From the NCBI GenBank assembly GCA_035430005.1, contig DAOMFV010000067.1:1-27954 (forward strand): 27,954 nt of DNA. The letters run 5' to 3'. The stretch comes from JAEUIE01 sp035430005. Lineage in GTDB: Bacteria > Planctomycetota > Planctomycetia > Gemmatales > HRBIN36. Made by a program: the position numbers and the translations under genes. Positions 1 to 8,000 of this stretch are shown one piece after another. How positions within the stretch are numbered: the stretch's first letter is position 1; the number at the start of each line of letters is the position of its first letter. Under the pieces are notes generated by a model. That model had not been told where the DNA came from and ran no database searches. It saw nothing but the letters and a program-made list of their open reading frames with translations.

Positions 1-88
1 AGAACGGCTTTTTTGACACTACTAATTGCCAGCACGAATTAGGTTCAGGGCGTTGAGTGGCACAGGTTCTCGAAGAACATCAGCAACA

Positions 89-1201
89 TTAACTCCACGG
101 TAATAAAGCCGAGCGTTGTGCCAGCCCCGCATCCTGGGCGGCGAACGCTTCGTTGATTGCGCTCAGTGGATAGCGGTGCGAGATGAGTTTGTGGAATGGA
201 TACTTGTTTTTGTGTTTGGCCAGGAAGTCGAGAGAGAACAAGAGGCTCGGGGCATCGTACCACATGATGCCGAGGACATTTTTGCCGGGCAGCACTAGAG
301 CCGCCGGATCGAACGAGCACAAGTCTCCGGCACAGATGCAGCCGACCATGGCATAGGTGCCCCCATTGCCCAGCATCTCGACGCCTTCGGGGACGGCCAC
401 AGCTTTACCAACCACTTCGAGCACCACATCAGCACCCCAGCCATTGGTCAATTTCTTCACTTGAGCAATGCGGGCCTCAGCAGACTTGTGCTGTTTCATA
501 TCGATCAAGTGATCAGCGCCGAATTCCTTGGCCAAAGCCAGGCGATCATCCAATCCATCAATCACGGTAACACTGGCTGCTCCCCGTTCTTTCGCCACCG
601 CTGCAGCCAGCACTCCTAAGCCACCAGCGCCCTGGATGATGACATGATCGCCCACGCCGACCTTGGCGAGATAGAAACTGTAAACCACCTGGGCCAGTGC
701 ACAATTGGCTGGCGCTGCCAGATCATCAGGCACGCCTTCCGGAATTTTGAAGACCACCTGCCCGGGGCGCAGATAGTAGAACTGACCGTAGGCCGCATTG
801 AAGTGGGGCCAGACATCGGGAGCATGGCGAAAACGCATCCCATGCGGGCAACGTGGCGTGAACCCACGCAGACACGCTCGACATCGACCGCACGAAACGA
901 AGTAACGGTAAGCAATACGATCACCAACCTTGAGGGGCTGCCCGGTGGAATCGGTATTAGCGCCTTCGCCGAGTTTGGCGACGACACCACACATCTCGTG
1001 GCCGACGCTGCGAAAATCTTTGCGACCAGTGTCGCTGGGCATATACTCGCCGCGCCAGAGATGCAGGTCGCTGCCACAGATGTTTGCTTGTGTCACCTTG
1101 ACGAGGATTGCACCGGCCTCCGGTTCAGGCACCGGATATTCGATCAACTTGAACGGTTGACGTACCCCTGTCATTGCAGCGACAAAACCAGTCTCAGGCA
1201 T
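89..1201 (-). CDS. Zinc-dependent medium-chain alcohol dehydrogenase family protein
   Basis: A 370-residue oxidoreductase of the medium-chain dehydrogenase family, expected to oxidise an alcohol or polyol with NAD(P) in the cytoplasm. The N-terminal GroES-like half carries a catalytic-zinc Cys42 in a CGSD context and the Gly-His-Glu motif at 67-69. The structural-zinc lobe has four cysteines at about 104, 107, 110 and 118. The Rossmann half shows the nucleotide loop GAGGLG at 191-196. Length is normal for the family. The ATG start is preceded by a GGAAAG ribosome site six bases upstream. It is divergent from the zinc-ribbon gene. The substrate cannot be told from sequence; sorbitol, threonine or other secondary alcohol dehydrogenases share these motifs. 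Family assignment is firm, specificity is open. Confidence 0.9.
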   Translation of the reverse strand: MPETGFVAAMTGVRQPFKLIEYPVPEPEAGAILVKVTQANICGSDLHLWRGEYMPSDTGRKDFRSVGHEMCGVVAKLGEGANTDSTGQPLKVGDRIAYRYFVSCGRCRACLRGFTPRCPHGMRFRHAPDVWPHFNAAYGQFYYLRPGQVVFKIPEGVPDDLAAPANCALAQVVYSFYLAKVGVGDHVIIQGAGGLGVLAAAVAKERGAASVTVIDGLDDRLALAKEFGADHLIDMKQHKSAEARIAQVKKLTNGWGADVVLEVVGKAVAVPEGVEMLGNGGTYAMVGCICAGDLCSFDPAALVLPGKNVLGIMWYDAPSLLFSLDFLAKHKNKYPFHKLISHRYPLSAINEAFAAQDAGLAQRSALLPWS

Positions 1202-1528
1202 GGCATTCTTTCCACAAATGAACTTGATGAAGAGCGGATGAAATTGTATCTACCCAAACTCCCTAAGTCCGCTGTTCGTTATTTTGAGACAATAATCAGG
1301 TTGTTCCTTCATTGTTATTTCACCCTGTTATCATCAGTATCTCAGCACATCTCCTGTAAATAAATCGTTGCGTGCGACGAATATTCTCTTGGCAGAACCT
1401 TCGCCACACGTTATGTGTCGGTATAAGAACTTCGACTTCCTGACGGGGTTGAAACTGTACCGAATGAAAAACGAAACCTTACCGGTCTTCGTCTAGTACA
1501 GAGAAGAAGAGAAGCGAGGAACTCGATC
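1202..1528. other. Divergent intergenic region, 327 bp
   Basis: This gap separates the minus-strand dehydrogenase start from the plus-strand zinc-ribbon start, so it should hold two outward promoters. It is more AT-rich than the genes beside it. I see no long inverted repeat, no convincing operator and no supported small gene. Open frames crossing it are the antisense of the dehydrogenase. A purine-rich AGGA ribosome site lies just before the plus-strand ATG at 1529. Confidence 0.5.
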
Positions 1529-1765
1529 ATGATAGTCAAAAGCATCTTAAGCTGGTTCCGTACGGAGGAAGAGATCAAGCACTTCCATGCCCGTTGCCAG
1601 AACTGCCAGCAGAAGATTCGGTTTCGCCCCGAGCGCGCGGGGCAGTTCTCGCAGTGCCCGCGCTGTCGACGTTCGATTAAGCTGCCTGTTGAAGAAGTCG
1701 CACTGAAGACGGTACACAGCGCCAAAGTGGGCCGACGCCTGGCTCAGAAGACATCGAGCAACTAA
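1529..1765 (+). CDS. Small zinc-ribbon protein
   Basis: A 78-residue basic protein with two Cys-x-x-Cys knuckles, CQNC and CPRC, about 20 residues apart. The spacing fits a zinc ribbon of the kind that occurs in many small planctomycete proteins. The first 20 residues are amphipathic rather than a signal peptide, so it is probably cytoplasmic. The start is supported by an AGGA ribosome site. It stands alone: the gene ends just before a strong terminator and faces tadA. The zinc site is an inference from the cysteines; whether it binds nucleic acid or protein is unknown. Confidence 0.75.
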   Translation: MIVKSILSWFRTEEEIKHFHARCQNCQQKIRFRPERAGQFSQCPRCRRSIKLPVEEVALKTVHSAKVGRRLAQKTSSN

Positions 1766-1783
1766 GTCGGGTTCGTTGAGGGA

Positions 1784-1816
1784 CCTACGGGATAAACCCG
1801 TAGGCTCTTTTCTTTT
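1784..1816. terminator. Bidirectional-looking hairpin terminator
   Basis: A perfect 8-bp stem (1784-1791 paired with 1797-1804) with a five-base loop is followed by CTCTTTTCTTTT on the plus strand. It lies between the convergent ends of the zinc-ribbon gene and tadA, exactly where an intrinsic terminator is expected. The T-rich tail is on the plus strand, so it mainly serves the zinc-ribbon gene. Confidence 0.8.
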
Positions 1817-1827
1817 CACGTAAGCCT

Positions 1828-2358
1828 TTAGCTTGATCGCAACCGTTTCTTCCTGAAGAACTCCGACAATACCCCCGCACACCGTTCCACCTGAACCCCT
1901 GCCAGCACTTCGACTCGATGATTGAGTCGGACATCACTCGTGATCTCAAACAGCGAATGACACGCACCGGCCTTGGTATCCCTGGCACCATAGACCAGCA
2001 TGGGCACTCTGGCCTGCACCGCTGCGCCGGCGCACATCGGGCAGGGTTCTAACGTCACGTACATCACGCAGTTCAGCAATCTCCAATGCCTGAGTGCCTG
2101 GGCCGCCTGTGTGAAGGCGATCATTTCAGCGTGGGCCGTCGGATCGTTTAACTGTTCACGCTGATTATGGGCACGGGCAATGACACCGCGATCCATCGAG
2201 ACGATGACGGCCCCGACAGGCACTTCGTCCTCCGCCGCGGCTATCGCAGCTTCTTCGAGCGCCATCTCCATGTGGTACTGGTGAAAGGGATGGCGAGGAT
2301 CACGAAGATCGCCCAGCGGCACATCGCTGAAATCAGAGTACTCCATCGGAACCGACAC
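1828..2358 (-). CDS. tadA: tRNA adenosine(34) deaminase TadA
   Basis: A zinc cytidine/adenosine deaminase-fold protein that converts A34 to inosine in tRNA-Arg(ACG) in the cytoplasm. The signature His76-Ala-Glu78 supplies a zinc ligand and the proton-shuttling glutamate, and PCPMC supplies Cys106 and Cys109. The PVGAV segment at 47-51 and the HNQRE stretch are typical of TadA rather than free-base deaminases. At 176 residues it is slightly longer than usual because of an N-terminal tail of about 25 residues. The start is ambiguous: GTG at 2358 or ATG at 2346 (172 residues); neither has an ideally spaced ribosome site. Convergent with the zinc-ribbon gene and divergent from the DUF1559 gene. 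Guanine deaminase is a less likely alternative. Confidence 0.88.
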   Translation of the reverse strand: MSVPMEYSDFSDVPLGDLRDPRHPFHQYHMEMALEEAAIAAAEDEVPVGAVIVSMDRGVIARAHNQREQLNDPTAHAEMIAFTQAAQALRHWRLLNCVMYVTLEPCPMCAGAAVQARVPMLVYGARDTKAGACHSLFEITSDVRLNHRVEVLAGVQVERCAGVLSEFFRKKRLRSS

Positions 2359-2461
2359 GCCTTTCAGTTGTTAAATCGTGGGGCTGCCCACCATTCGATT
2401 GTGACACTCACTCGCACACTAGCTGTCTCCCACCGTGTGTTCATCTTACTTGAATAGCGTC

Positions 2462-3595
2462 ATGATGTCTGTTCGCCGACGTGGCTTTACCCTGATCGAA
2501 CTTCTGGTGGTGATCGCAATCATCGCCTTATTGATGGCCCTGCTGCTGCCGGCCATCCAAAAAGTGCGCGAAGCCGCCAACCGCATGTTGTGTTCCAGCA
2601 ACCTTCGGCAAATCGTCATCGCTGCACATAACTACCACAACGATAATAACCGTCTGCCACCAGGCTACCTGGGACCCATTCCCAATGAACAGCCCATACC
2701 TCCTGTGACCAATCCCCTCTCGAATAACTGTCAACAAATCGGCGTGCTCGCCATCCTGCTTCCGTACATGGAATTGGATAACATTGCCAGACAGATCGTC
2801 GATCCAGTGACGCTGAGCCCCATGAGCACCGATGTGAAGTCACTCGGCATGCCCTGTTACTACCCCGGCGTAAGTAATCCCAATATCGCCGTGGCCCAGG
2901 CGAAGATCAAGAGCTTCCTTTGCCCCAGCGACACGCAGTTTGATGCGAAGGTGGGCGTGACCATGACTGAGCACGTTTACAACAATAACGTCGGCTTCGG
3001 GTACCACATCACGTTTGTGCCATATGATCTAACCGCCAGCCCGGCCATTCCGAACCTGGGACGGTGCAACTACTTCGGGAGCGCCGGGGTCACGGGCAAG
3101 GGCACCAATTCCTTCACACCCTCTCCCATACTTCCAGCTCCTTACAACTGGAACACTTTTGAAGGAGTTCTTTGCAATCGAAGTACTGTTACGCTGGGGC
3201 AACTCACCGTGCAGGATGGAACTTCCAACACTCTGATGTTTGGTGAATCGGCCGGCGGGAATGAGCCGAGCTATCCACCCTATTCCTCTGACCCGGTAAG
3301 GGCCCGTCATTATGAAGCATGCTGGATGGGTGCCGGGGCCATCCCAACCATCGCCGGGTTGATGTCTGGCCGGGAAGTACCCTGGTGGGCGTTTGGCAGC
3401 AGGCACTCCAGCGTGGTGATGTTCGCCTTCGCCGACGGCTCCACTCGCGGTATTCGCAAAGGCACTTCCTCAGCCATCACCAATACCGCTCCGGCTGGGT
3501 TCAACATCCCTTTGCCCGCCGATTGGCTACTCTTCCAGCAACTGGCAGGACGTCATGATGGCCTGAGCGCTGATACTTCTTCCATTCTGGACTAA
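2462..3595 (+). CDS. DUF1559 domain protein with prepilin-type N-terminus
   Basis: A 377-residue member of the large planctomycete DUF1559 family. The N-terminus has a short basic leader, then a type IV prepilin/pseudopilin cleavage motif, RRG then FTLIE, and a hydrophobic helix of about 20 residues ending in LPAIQKVREAANR. The body is the DUF1559 domain, with the late DGS motif (FAFADGSTRGI) common in the family. It should be a membrane-anchored, PilD-processed protein on the cell surface or in the periplasm. The frame could begin at a GTG at 2435, but ATG at 2462 or 2465 leaves the usual short leader and I prefer it. The 49-residue lipoprotein gene follows 79 bases later, a common arrangement in these genomes. 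Its biological role is not established. Confidence 0.9.
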   Translation: MMSVRRRGFTLIELLVVIAIIALLMALLLPAIQKVREAANRMLCSSNLRQIVIAAHNYHNDNNRLPPGYLGPIPNEQPIPPVTNPLSNNCQQIGVLAILLPYMELDNIARQIVDPVTLSPMSTDVKSLGMPCYYPGVSNPNIAVAQAKIKSFLCPSDTQFDAKVGVTMTEHVYNNNVGFGYHITFVPYDLTASPAIPNLGRCNYFGSAGVTGKGTNSFTPSPILPAPYNWNTFEGVLCNRSTVTLGQLTVQDGTSNTLMFGESAGGNEPSYPPYSSDPVRARHYEACWMGAGAIPTIAGLMSGREVPWWAFGSRHSSVVMFAFADGSTRGIRKGTSSAITNTAPAGFNIPLPADWLLFQQLAGRHDGLSADTSSILD

Positions 3596-3639
3596 GCGGC
3601 GATAAGCGTTACATCATTGGCGAAGAAGCATAAGCTTCG

Positions 3640-3665
3640 CCTTCTCTTGAGGTTGTAAGAGAAGG
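3640..3665 (+). promoter_or_regulatory. Hairpin covering the ribosome site of the small lipoprotein gene
   Basis: Bases 3640-3648 and 3657-3665 are perfectly complementary over nine pairs with an eight-base loop. The right arm contains the AGAAGGA ribosome-binding sequence of the next gene, whose ATG is at 3675. Folding would hide the Shine-Dalgarno sequence. No T-run follows, so it is not a classical terminator. Regulation is inferred from geometry only. Confidence 0.45.
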
Positions 3666-3674
3666 ATAAATGTC

Positions 3675-3824
3675 ATGAAGCTATGTTGGATACTCTTTGG
3701 AATGCTGCTGATCATGGCTGGATGCTCTTCCAATGCCAATGTAGAATTGCCCAAGAATCCGAAACCTGGCCCCACCGTGATTCCGACCGTGCGAGACGCG
3801 GGAGCAGGATCTAAGGTGAAGTAA
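3675..3824 (+). CDS. Small predicted lipoprotein (49 residues)
   Basis: A short gene reading ATG to TAA with 49 codons. The protein starts MKLCWILFGMLLIMAGC, a basic-hydrophobic signal ending in a lipobox-like Met-Ala-Gly-Cys with the lipidated cysteine at residue 17. A polar tail of about 32 residues follows, rich in Pro, Lys and Gly. A strong AGAAGGA ribosome site precedes the start at good distance. It is 79 bases downstream of the DUF1559 gene on the same strand; small Pro-rich lipoproteins in this position are recurrent in planctomycetes, so co-expression is likely. Function unknown. The next 270 bases contain only a weak 7-bp hairpin at 3952-3976. Confidence 0.7.
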   Translation: MKLCWILFGMLLIMAGCSSNANVELPKNPKPGPTVIPTVRDAGAGSKVK

Positions 3825-4096
3825 GTGGATGTGCGGAGGTTAGGTAATATTCTTGCTGGCAGAGTTACCGTGAGACTTCTCTGATTCCCGATAAATTAGG
3901 TGTAAAGACCGCCCTGCCACCACCACAACAACCGAGCATTAGGCCACTTTGCCCTGAATCCCAAAATGTTTCAGGGAAGTGTCTTCTTGGGTACATGATA
4001 AACTGCTCTTGCATGGATTGAAGATCTCGCTATCGTCCCCGCTTGTTCTGAAGCCTGCCCTCGCCAGGGTGAGCCAATGAACAGGGGGACATTGTT

Positions 4097-4786
4097 ATGC
4101 GCAGTCGATCTATTGCCCATTACCCGGCATCCTTCGCGCTCATCTGCCTGATGATCGCCGGCGCAGGCTGTTCAGCGCTTGCTCCAGTGCTGCTAGTCAT
4201 GGATATGATGGGCGTCGATGACAAAGCCAACATCAAATACAAGTTCGACAAGAACGCCAAGCGAGTCGCTGTGGTTGTGCATCTGGCTAAGCAGCCGACG
4301 ACAGATATCGGGCATTTTGACCGGGACGTGGCCAATCTGCTGGCAATGAAGATTGCCAACTACACCAACAAGAAACCGGAAGTCGTGGTGTCCTCGAAAG
4401 TGCAGAAGTGGATGGACGAACACCAGGATTGGAAAACACCCAGTGAGATTGGTCGAGGCGTCAATGCTGACTATGTCATCTTCGTCGAGATTCGCCGGCT
4501 GAGTTTCTACGAAAAGGAAGGCTGGACGCAGTTCTACAAGGGAAACTGTGAAGCGACCGTTTCGGTGCATCACGTTGGCGAAGACGATGCGGAAGAAACG
4601 GTGCTGCCCTTCGAGCCGACCTCCTGCTCGATTCGCTTCCCCGCCGGCATGAAGCCGATGACCGATGCCGACCTGACCTTGCCCCAGTTCCGAAGCCTGT
4701 TCATTCGACACACCGCAGAACGGCTCTCCTGGATCTTCGTGCCGCATGCCACGAATCTGGAATACGGTGACGATAAATCGAATTGA
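4097..4786 (+). CDS. Hypothetical lipoprotein
   Basis: A 229-residue protein with an N-terminal hydrophobic signal and a lipobox-like Ala-Gly-Cys, the cysteine at about residue 25, so it is predicted to be lipid-anchored outside the cytoplasm. The rest is soluble, mixed alpha/beta, with a repeated V-V-V-type strand pattern (VAVVVHL, PEVVVSS, ADYVIFVEI). I do not recognise a named domain with confidence; the layout of an early strand, a DxD-type acidic turn and a later VIFVEI strand recalls planctomycete lipoproteins of unknown function. A GGGGGA ribosome site lies just before the ATG. The gene stands alone and ends at a strong intrinsic terminator. Confidence 0.75.
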   Translation: MRSRSIAHYPASFALICLMIAGAGCSALAPVLLVMDMMGVDDKANIKYKFDKNAKRVAVVVHLAKQPTTDIGHFDRDVANLLAMKIANYTNKKPEVVVSSKVQKWMDEHQDWKTPSEIGRGVNADYVIFVEIRRLSFYEKEGWTQFYKGNCEATVSVHHVGEDDAEETVLPFEPTSCSIRFPAGMKPMTDADLTLPQFRSLFIRHTAERLSWIFVPHATNLEYGDDKSN

Positions 4787-4819
4787 CGCGAACTCCTTTC
4801 GGGGAGTAAGGGTGGTGGT

Positions 4820-4861
4820 GGGCCAGGCCTATGACGGAAGTCATGGGCCTGGTCCGTTTTT
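4820..4861 (+). terminator. Strong intrinsic terminator
   Basis: A 16-pair stem (4820-4835 with 4840-4855, two G-T wobbles) is closed by a GGAA tetraloop and followed by GTTTTTA. It starts 33 bases after the lipoprotein stop codon. This is the clearest rho-independent terminator in the window. Confidence 0.88.
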
Positions 4862-4875
4862 ATTGGTCTATTGCG

Positions 4876-4881
4876 TATAAT
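4876..4881 (+). promoter_or_regulatory. Possible -10 element upstream of the kinase gene
   Basis: A perfect TATAAT stands 120 bases upstream of the kinase ATG and just after the preceding terminator. No good -35 is visible at the usual spacing, where the terminator tail lies. It is positionally plausible but weak evidence alone. Confidence 0.3.
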
Positions 4882-5001
4882 CGTTTAGCTCATCCCGTCC
4901 TACCTTGCCTGCCGGGCTGAGTCATCTCGTATTAGCCCGAGTAATTCAAGATAATCGATGGGAATCGAACTGCTTCTCTGATTTATGCACCCAGGTCGCC
5001 C

Positions 5002-8000
5002 ATGACGGAGCCGAACTCCCAGCCCGACGCCACGATGGCCTATCAGCCTCCTGAACCCAGTCCCGTAGCGACGATGGCAGGAGCCGGCACGCCCCTGTCG
5101 ATACCGAGTGTTCCAGACGGCAAGGAAGTTGCCAGCGTCGCCGGCTATGAAATTATCGGCGAACTGGGTCGTGGCGGAATGGGGGTGGTTTACAAAGCCA
5201 GGCAGATTGCTCTCAACCGGATCGTCGCTCTGAAGATGATCCTCTCCGGGGCCCATACCGGCGAGACACAACTGGCTCGATTCAAGGCTGAAGCAGAGGC
5301 TTTGGCCAAGGTTCAGCATCCCAACATCGTTCAGGTCTACGATGTGGGAGTTCATCAAGGCCATCCCTACATCGCTCTGGAAATCGTCGAAGGGGGTAAT
5401 CTGGCGGAGAAGACACGGGGCGTTCCGCAGCCACCCCGAGCAGCAGCTCGATTGGTGGAACTACTCGCCCGGGCCATGCAGGCGGCCCATGAGGCAGGAG
5501 TCATTCACCGTGATCTGAAACCGGTCAACATTCTTCTCAATCAGTTTGTTCTGGGTGATGCCGGCCCGTCGCAGTCTGCCGCTTCACATCAGAAGAGTGG
5601 CAGCAGGAGTTCGTTCGGCAGTCGCTCCGGGGGCAAGCAGAGCATTCTCTCCCATGTCTCGGTTGATTACGGCACACCGAAAATCACCGATTTTGGTTTG
5701 GCGAAGCAGCAGGAAGGCGCTGCCACGGGCATGACCCATGCCGGTTCAATTATGGGCACGCCCAGCTACATGTCGCCGGAGCAAGCCATCGGTGATATCG
5801 GTCTGATCGGTCCCGCCACCGATGTTTACGCCCTGGGCGCCATCCTGTACGAAATGCTGACAGGCCGGCCTCCCTTTCGCGCCGATACCCCCGTCAATAC
5901 CATCATGCAGGTGATTCGGGGCGAGGTGGTTGCTCCCAGCAAGCTCGTCGCCAAGCTGCCCCTCGATCTCGAAACGATCACACTGAAATGTCTGGAGAAA
6001 GGGCCACACCGCCGCTATCAGACAGCCGCCGCCCTGGCTGACGATCTCGATAACTTCCTTGAGAACAAACCCATCAGTGCTCGCCCGGCCGGTCGCATCG
6101 AACGCACTGTCAAATGGGTACGTCGCCATCCCTTAGTCGCTGCACTCATCGCTTCCATCGTGACAGGTGTTCTTTCCTTTATTGTTTTGGGAATCTGGGC
6201 CTATGCCGCCGTCACGGAACGCGCTCGTGCCGCCGAAGTTGCAGAGGAACAGGCCACCCTTGCTGCCAACGAAAGCAAGCAACGTCTGATTCGCCTCGCC
6301 GTCGCCAACGGAGCACAGCTTCTCGACCGGGGAGAAGTGATGGGAGCCGCAGGCTGGTTCGCTGAAGCTTTGAAGCTGGATGAAGCGAATAAGGCCGGCG
6401 AAACGATTCACCGCAAACGCATCGCCGCGGTCTTGGCCCACTGCCCCATTCTTGCCCATGTGTGGGAACACGAATCCTCTGTCAATGATCTTGCCCTCAG
6501 CCCCGATGGCACCATCATCGCCACGGGGGGCAATGCCGGACTGGTTCGCCTCTGGAACCTCGCCGACGGGAAAGCGAGTCAACTTCCACTGGAGCATGGC
6601 ACCCCGATTGCCTCGATCGCATTCTCGCCCGATGGCAAAGAACTTCTGGTGCTCAGTGTTGATGGATCCTGCAAGCTCTGGGAAAAGGAATCGGGCCAGC
6701 AACGAGTCCTGGGCCAGGGACTGGCGGTAGTCAGCTTCTCAATCGATGGAAAATCAATCGTCACCATCGGCAAGCAGGGCGGCCTGGTCGTCTATCGCCG
6801 CAGCGATCTCGAACGCTTGACCAGTTCGATGCCCAACAACGGCTTCGTCAAGGAAGTGGCTCTCAGCCCCGATGGCAAGTTCGCTCTCGTTCCCAGCCAG
6901 GATGGATATGTACGATACTGGGACCTGGCCAAGGCTGACATCAAAGTGCCGGCCATGAAGCACGGCAGCCCGGTCACCTCAGTCGATATTCACTCTGATG
7001 GCAAGCTTGGTGCCAGTGGCGATGATGATGGTCGAGTCTTTCTGTGGAACCTCGCTACTGGCGAACTGGCCCTCCCCACGTCCTGGCAACATAACGGTGC
7101 CATCACTCAAGTACGATTCAGCCCCGATGGCCGCTATCTCGCTTCATCATCTGAAGACAAGCAGTGCATCGTCTGGGATGTTGCGACCGGCAAGCAATAT
7201 AGTCAACGGATGCATCATGGCAGCAAAGTAATCGAGTTTGAATTCAGCCCCGACGGCCGCTGGCTGACGACCATCAGCGAAGACAACTTCGTCCGTGTCT
7301 GGAACATTCGGACGGGCAAGTTGGTGATCTCGCCACTGCGAAACAATGGCACGCCGCAAGTCGCACGGTTCACCCCAAACGGACGGGGTATTCTCGTCAC
7401 CGGACAAGATCGTTTGCTTCGGCACTGGATTCTCCCGATTGAACAAGAGGACGAGATTGACCAGACTGCATTCAAAAAAGCAGCCCAACCCTGCTTGAGC
7501 ACTGACTCTCGATTGCAGCTCAGCCCCAATGGCAAGTTGGCCGCCAACTATGGAGGCGATCAGCCGGTCCGCATTCGTGATGCTCAAACCCGTGAACCGG
7601 TGGTGCCCACGCTGAAGACCGGCGGAGCCACCACCTCTCTTGCTTTCTCGAACGATTCCGAATGGCTCGCTACCGGCGGGTTTGACGGCGTCGTGCAGCT
7701 CTGGTCCACCAAATCCGGTGAACCTCGCTGGAAGACCGCTGAACAGCACACCTGCCGGGTGAATGTCATCGCCTTCCACCCCCGGGGCACTATCCTCGCT
7801 TCGGGTAGTGAAGACAATACGGTTCGACTCTGGAATGCGACGACCGGACAACACCTCTTTGCTCCGATCAGGGTCGAAGGAGGCGTCTACCTTCTCACGT
7901 TCAGTGAAGATGGCTCCACGTTGTTCGGCGCCAGCCTCGATGGCACCACCCGTGTCTGGGATACTGCCACCGGTGAGCCCATCACCCCCAAGCTGCCAGC

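Noticed and set aside
644..1363. A 239-codon plus-strand frame across the dehydrogenase start
   Set aside because: Mostly antisense to the dehydrogenase with its zinc-binding motifs; the remaining tail in the intergenic region has no domain or ribosome support.
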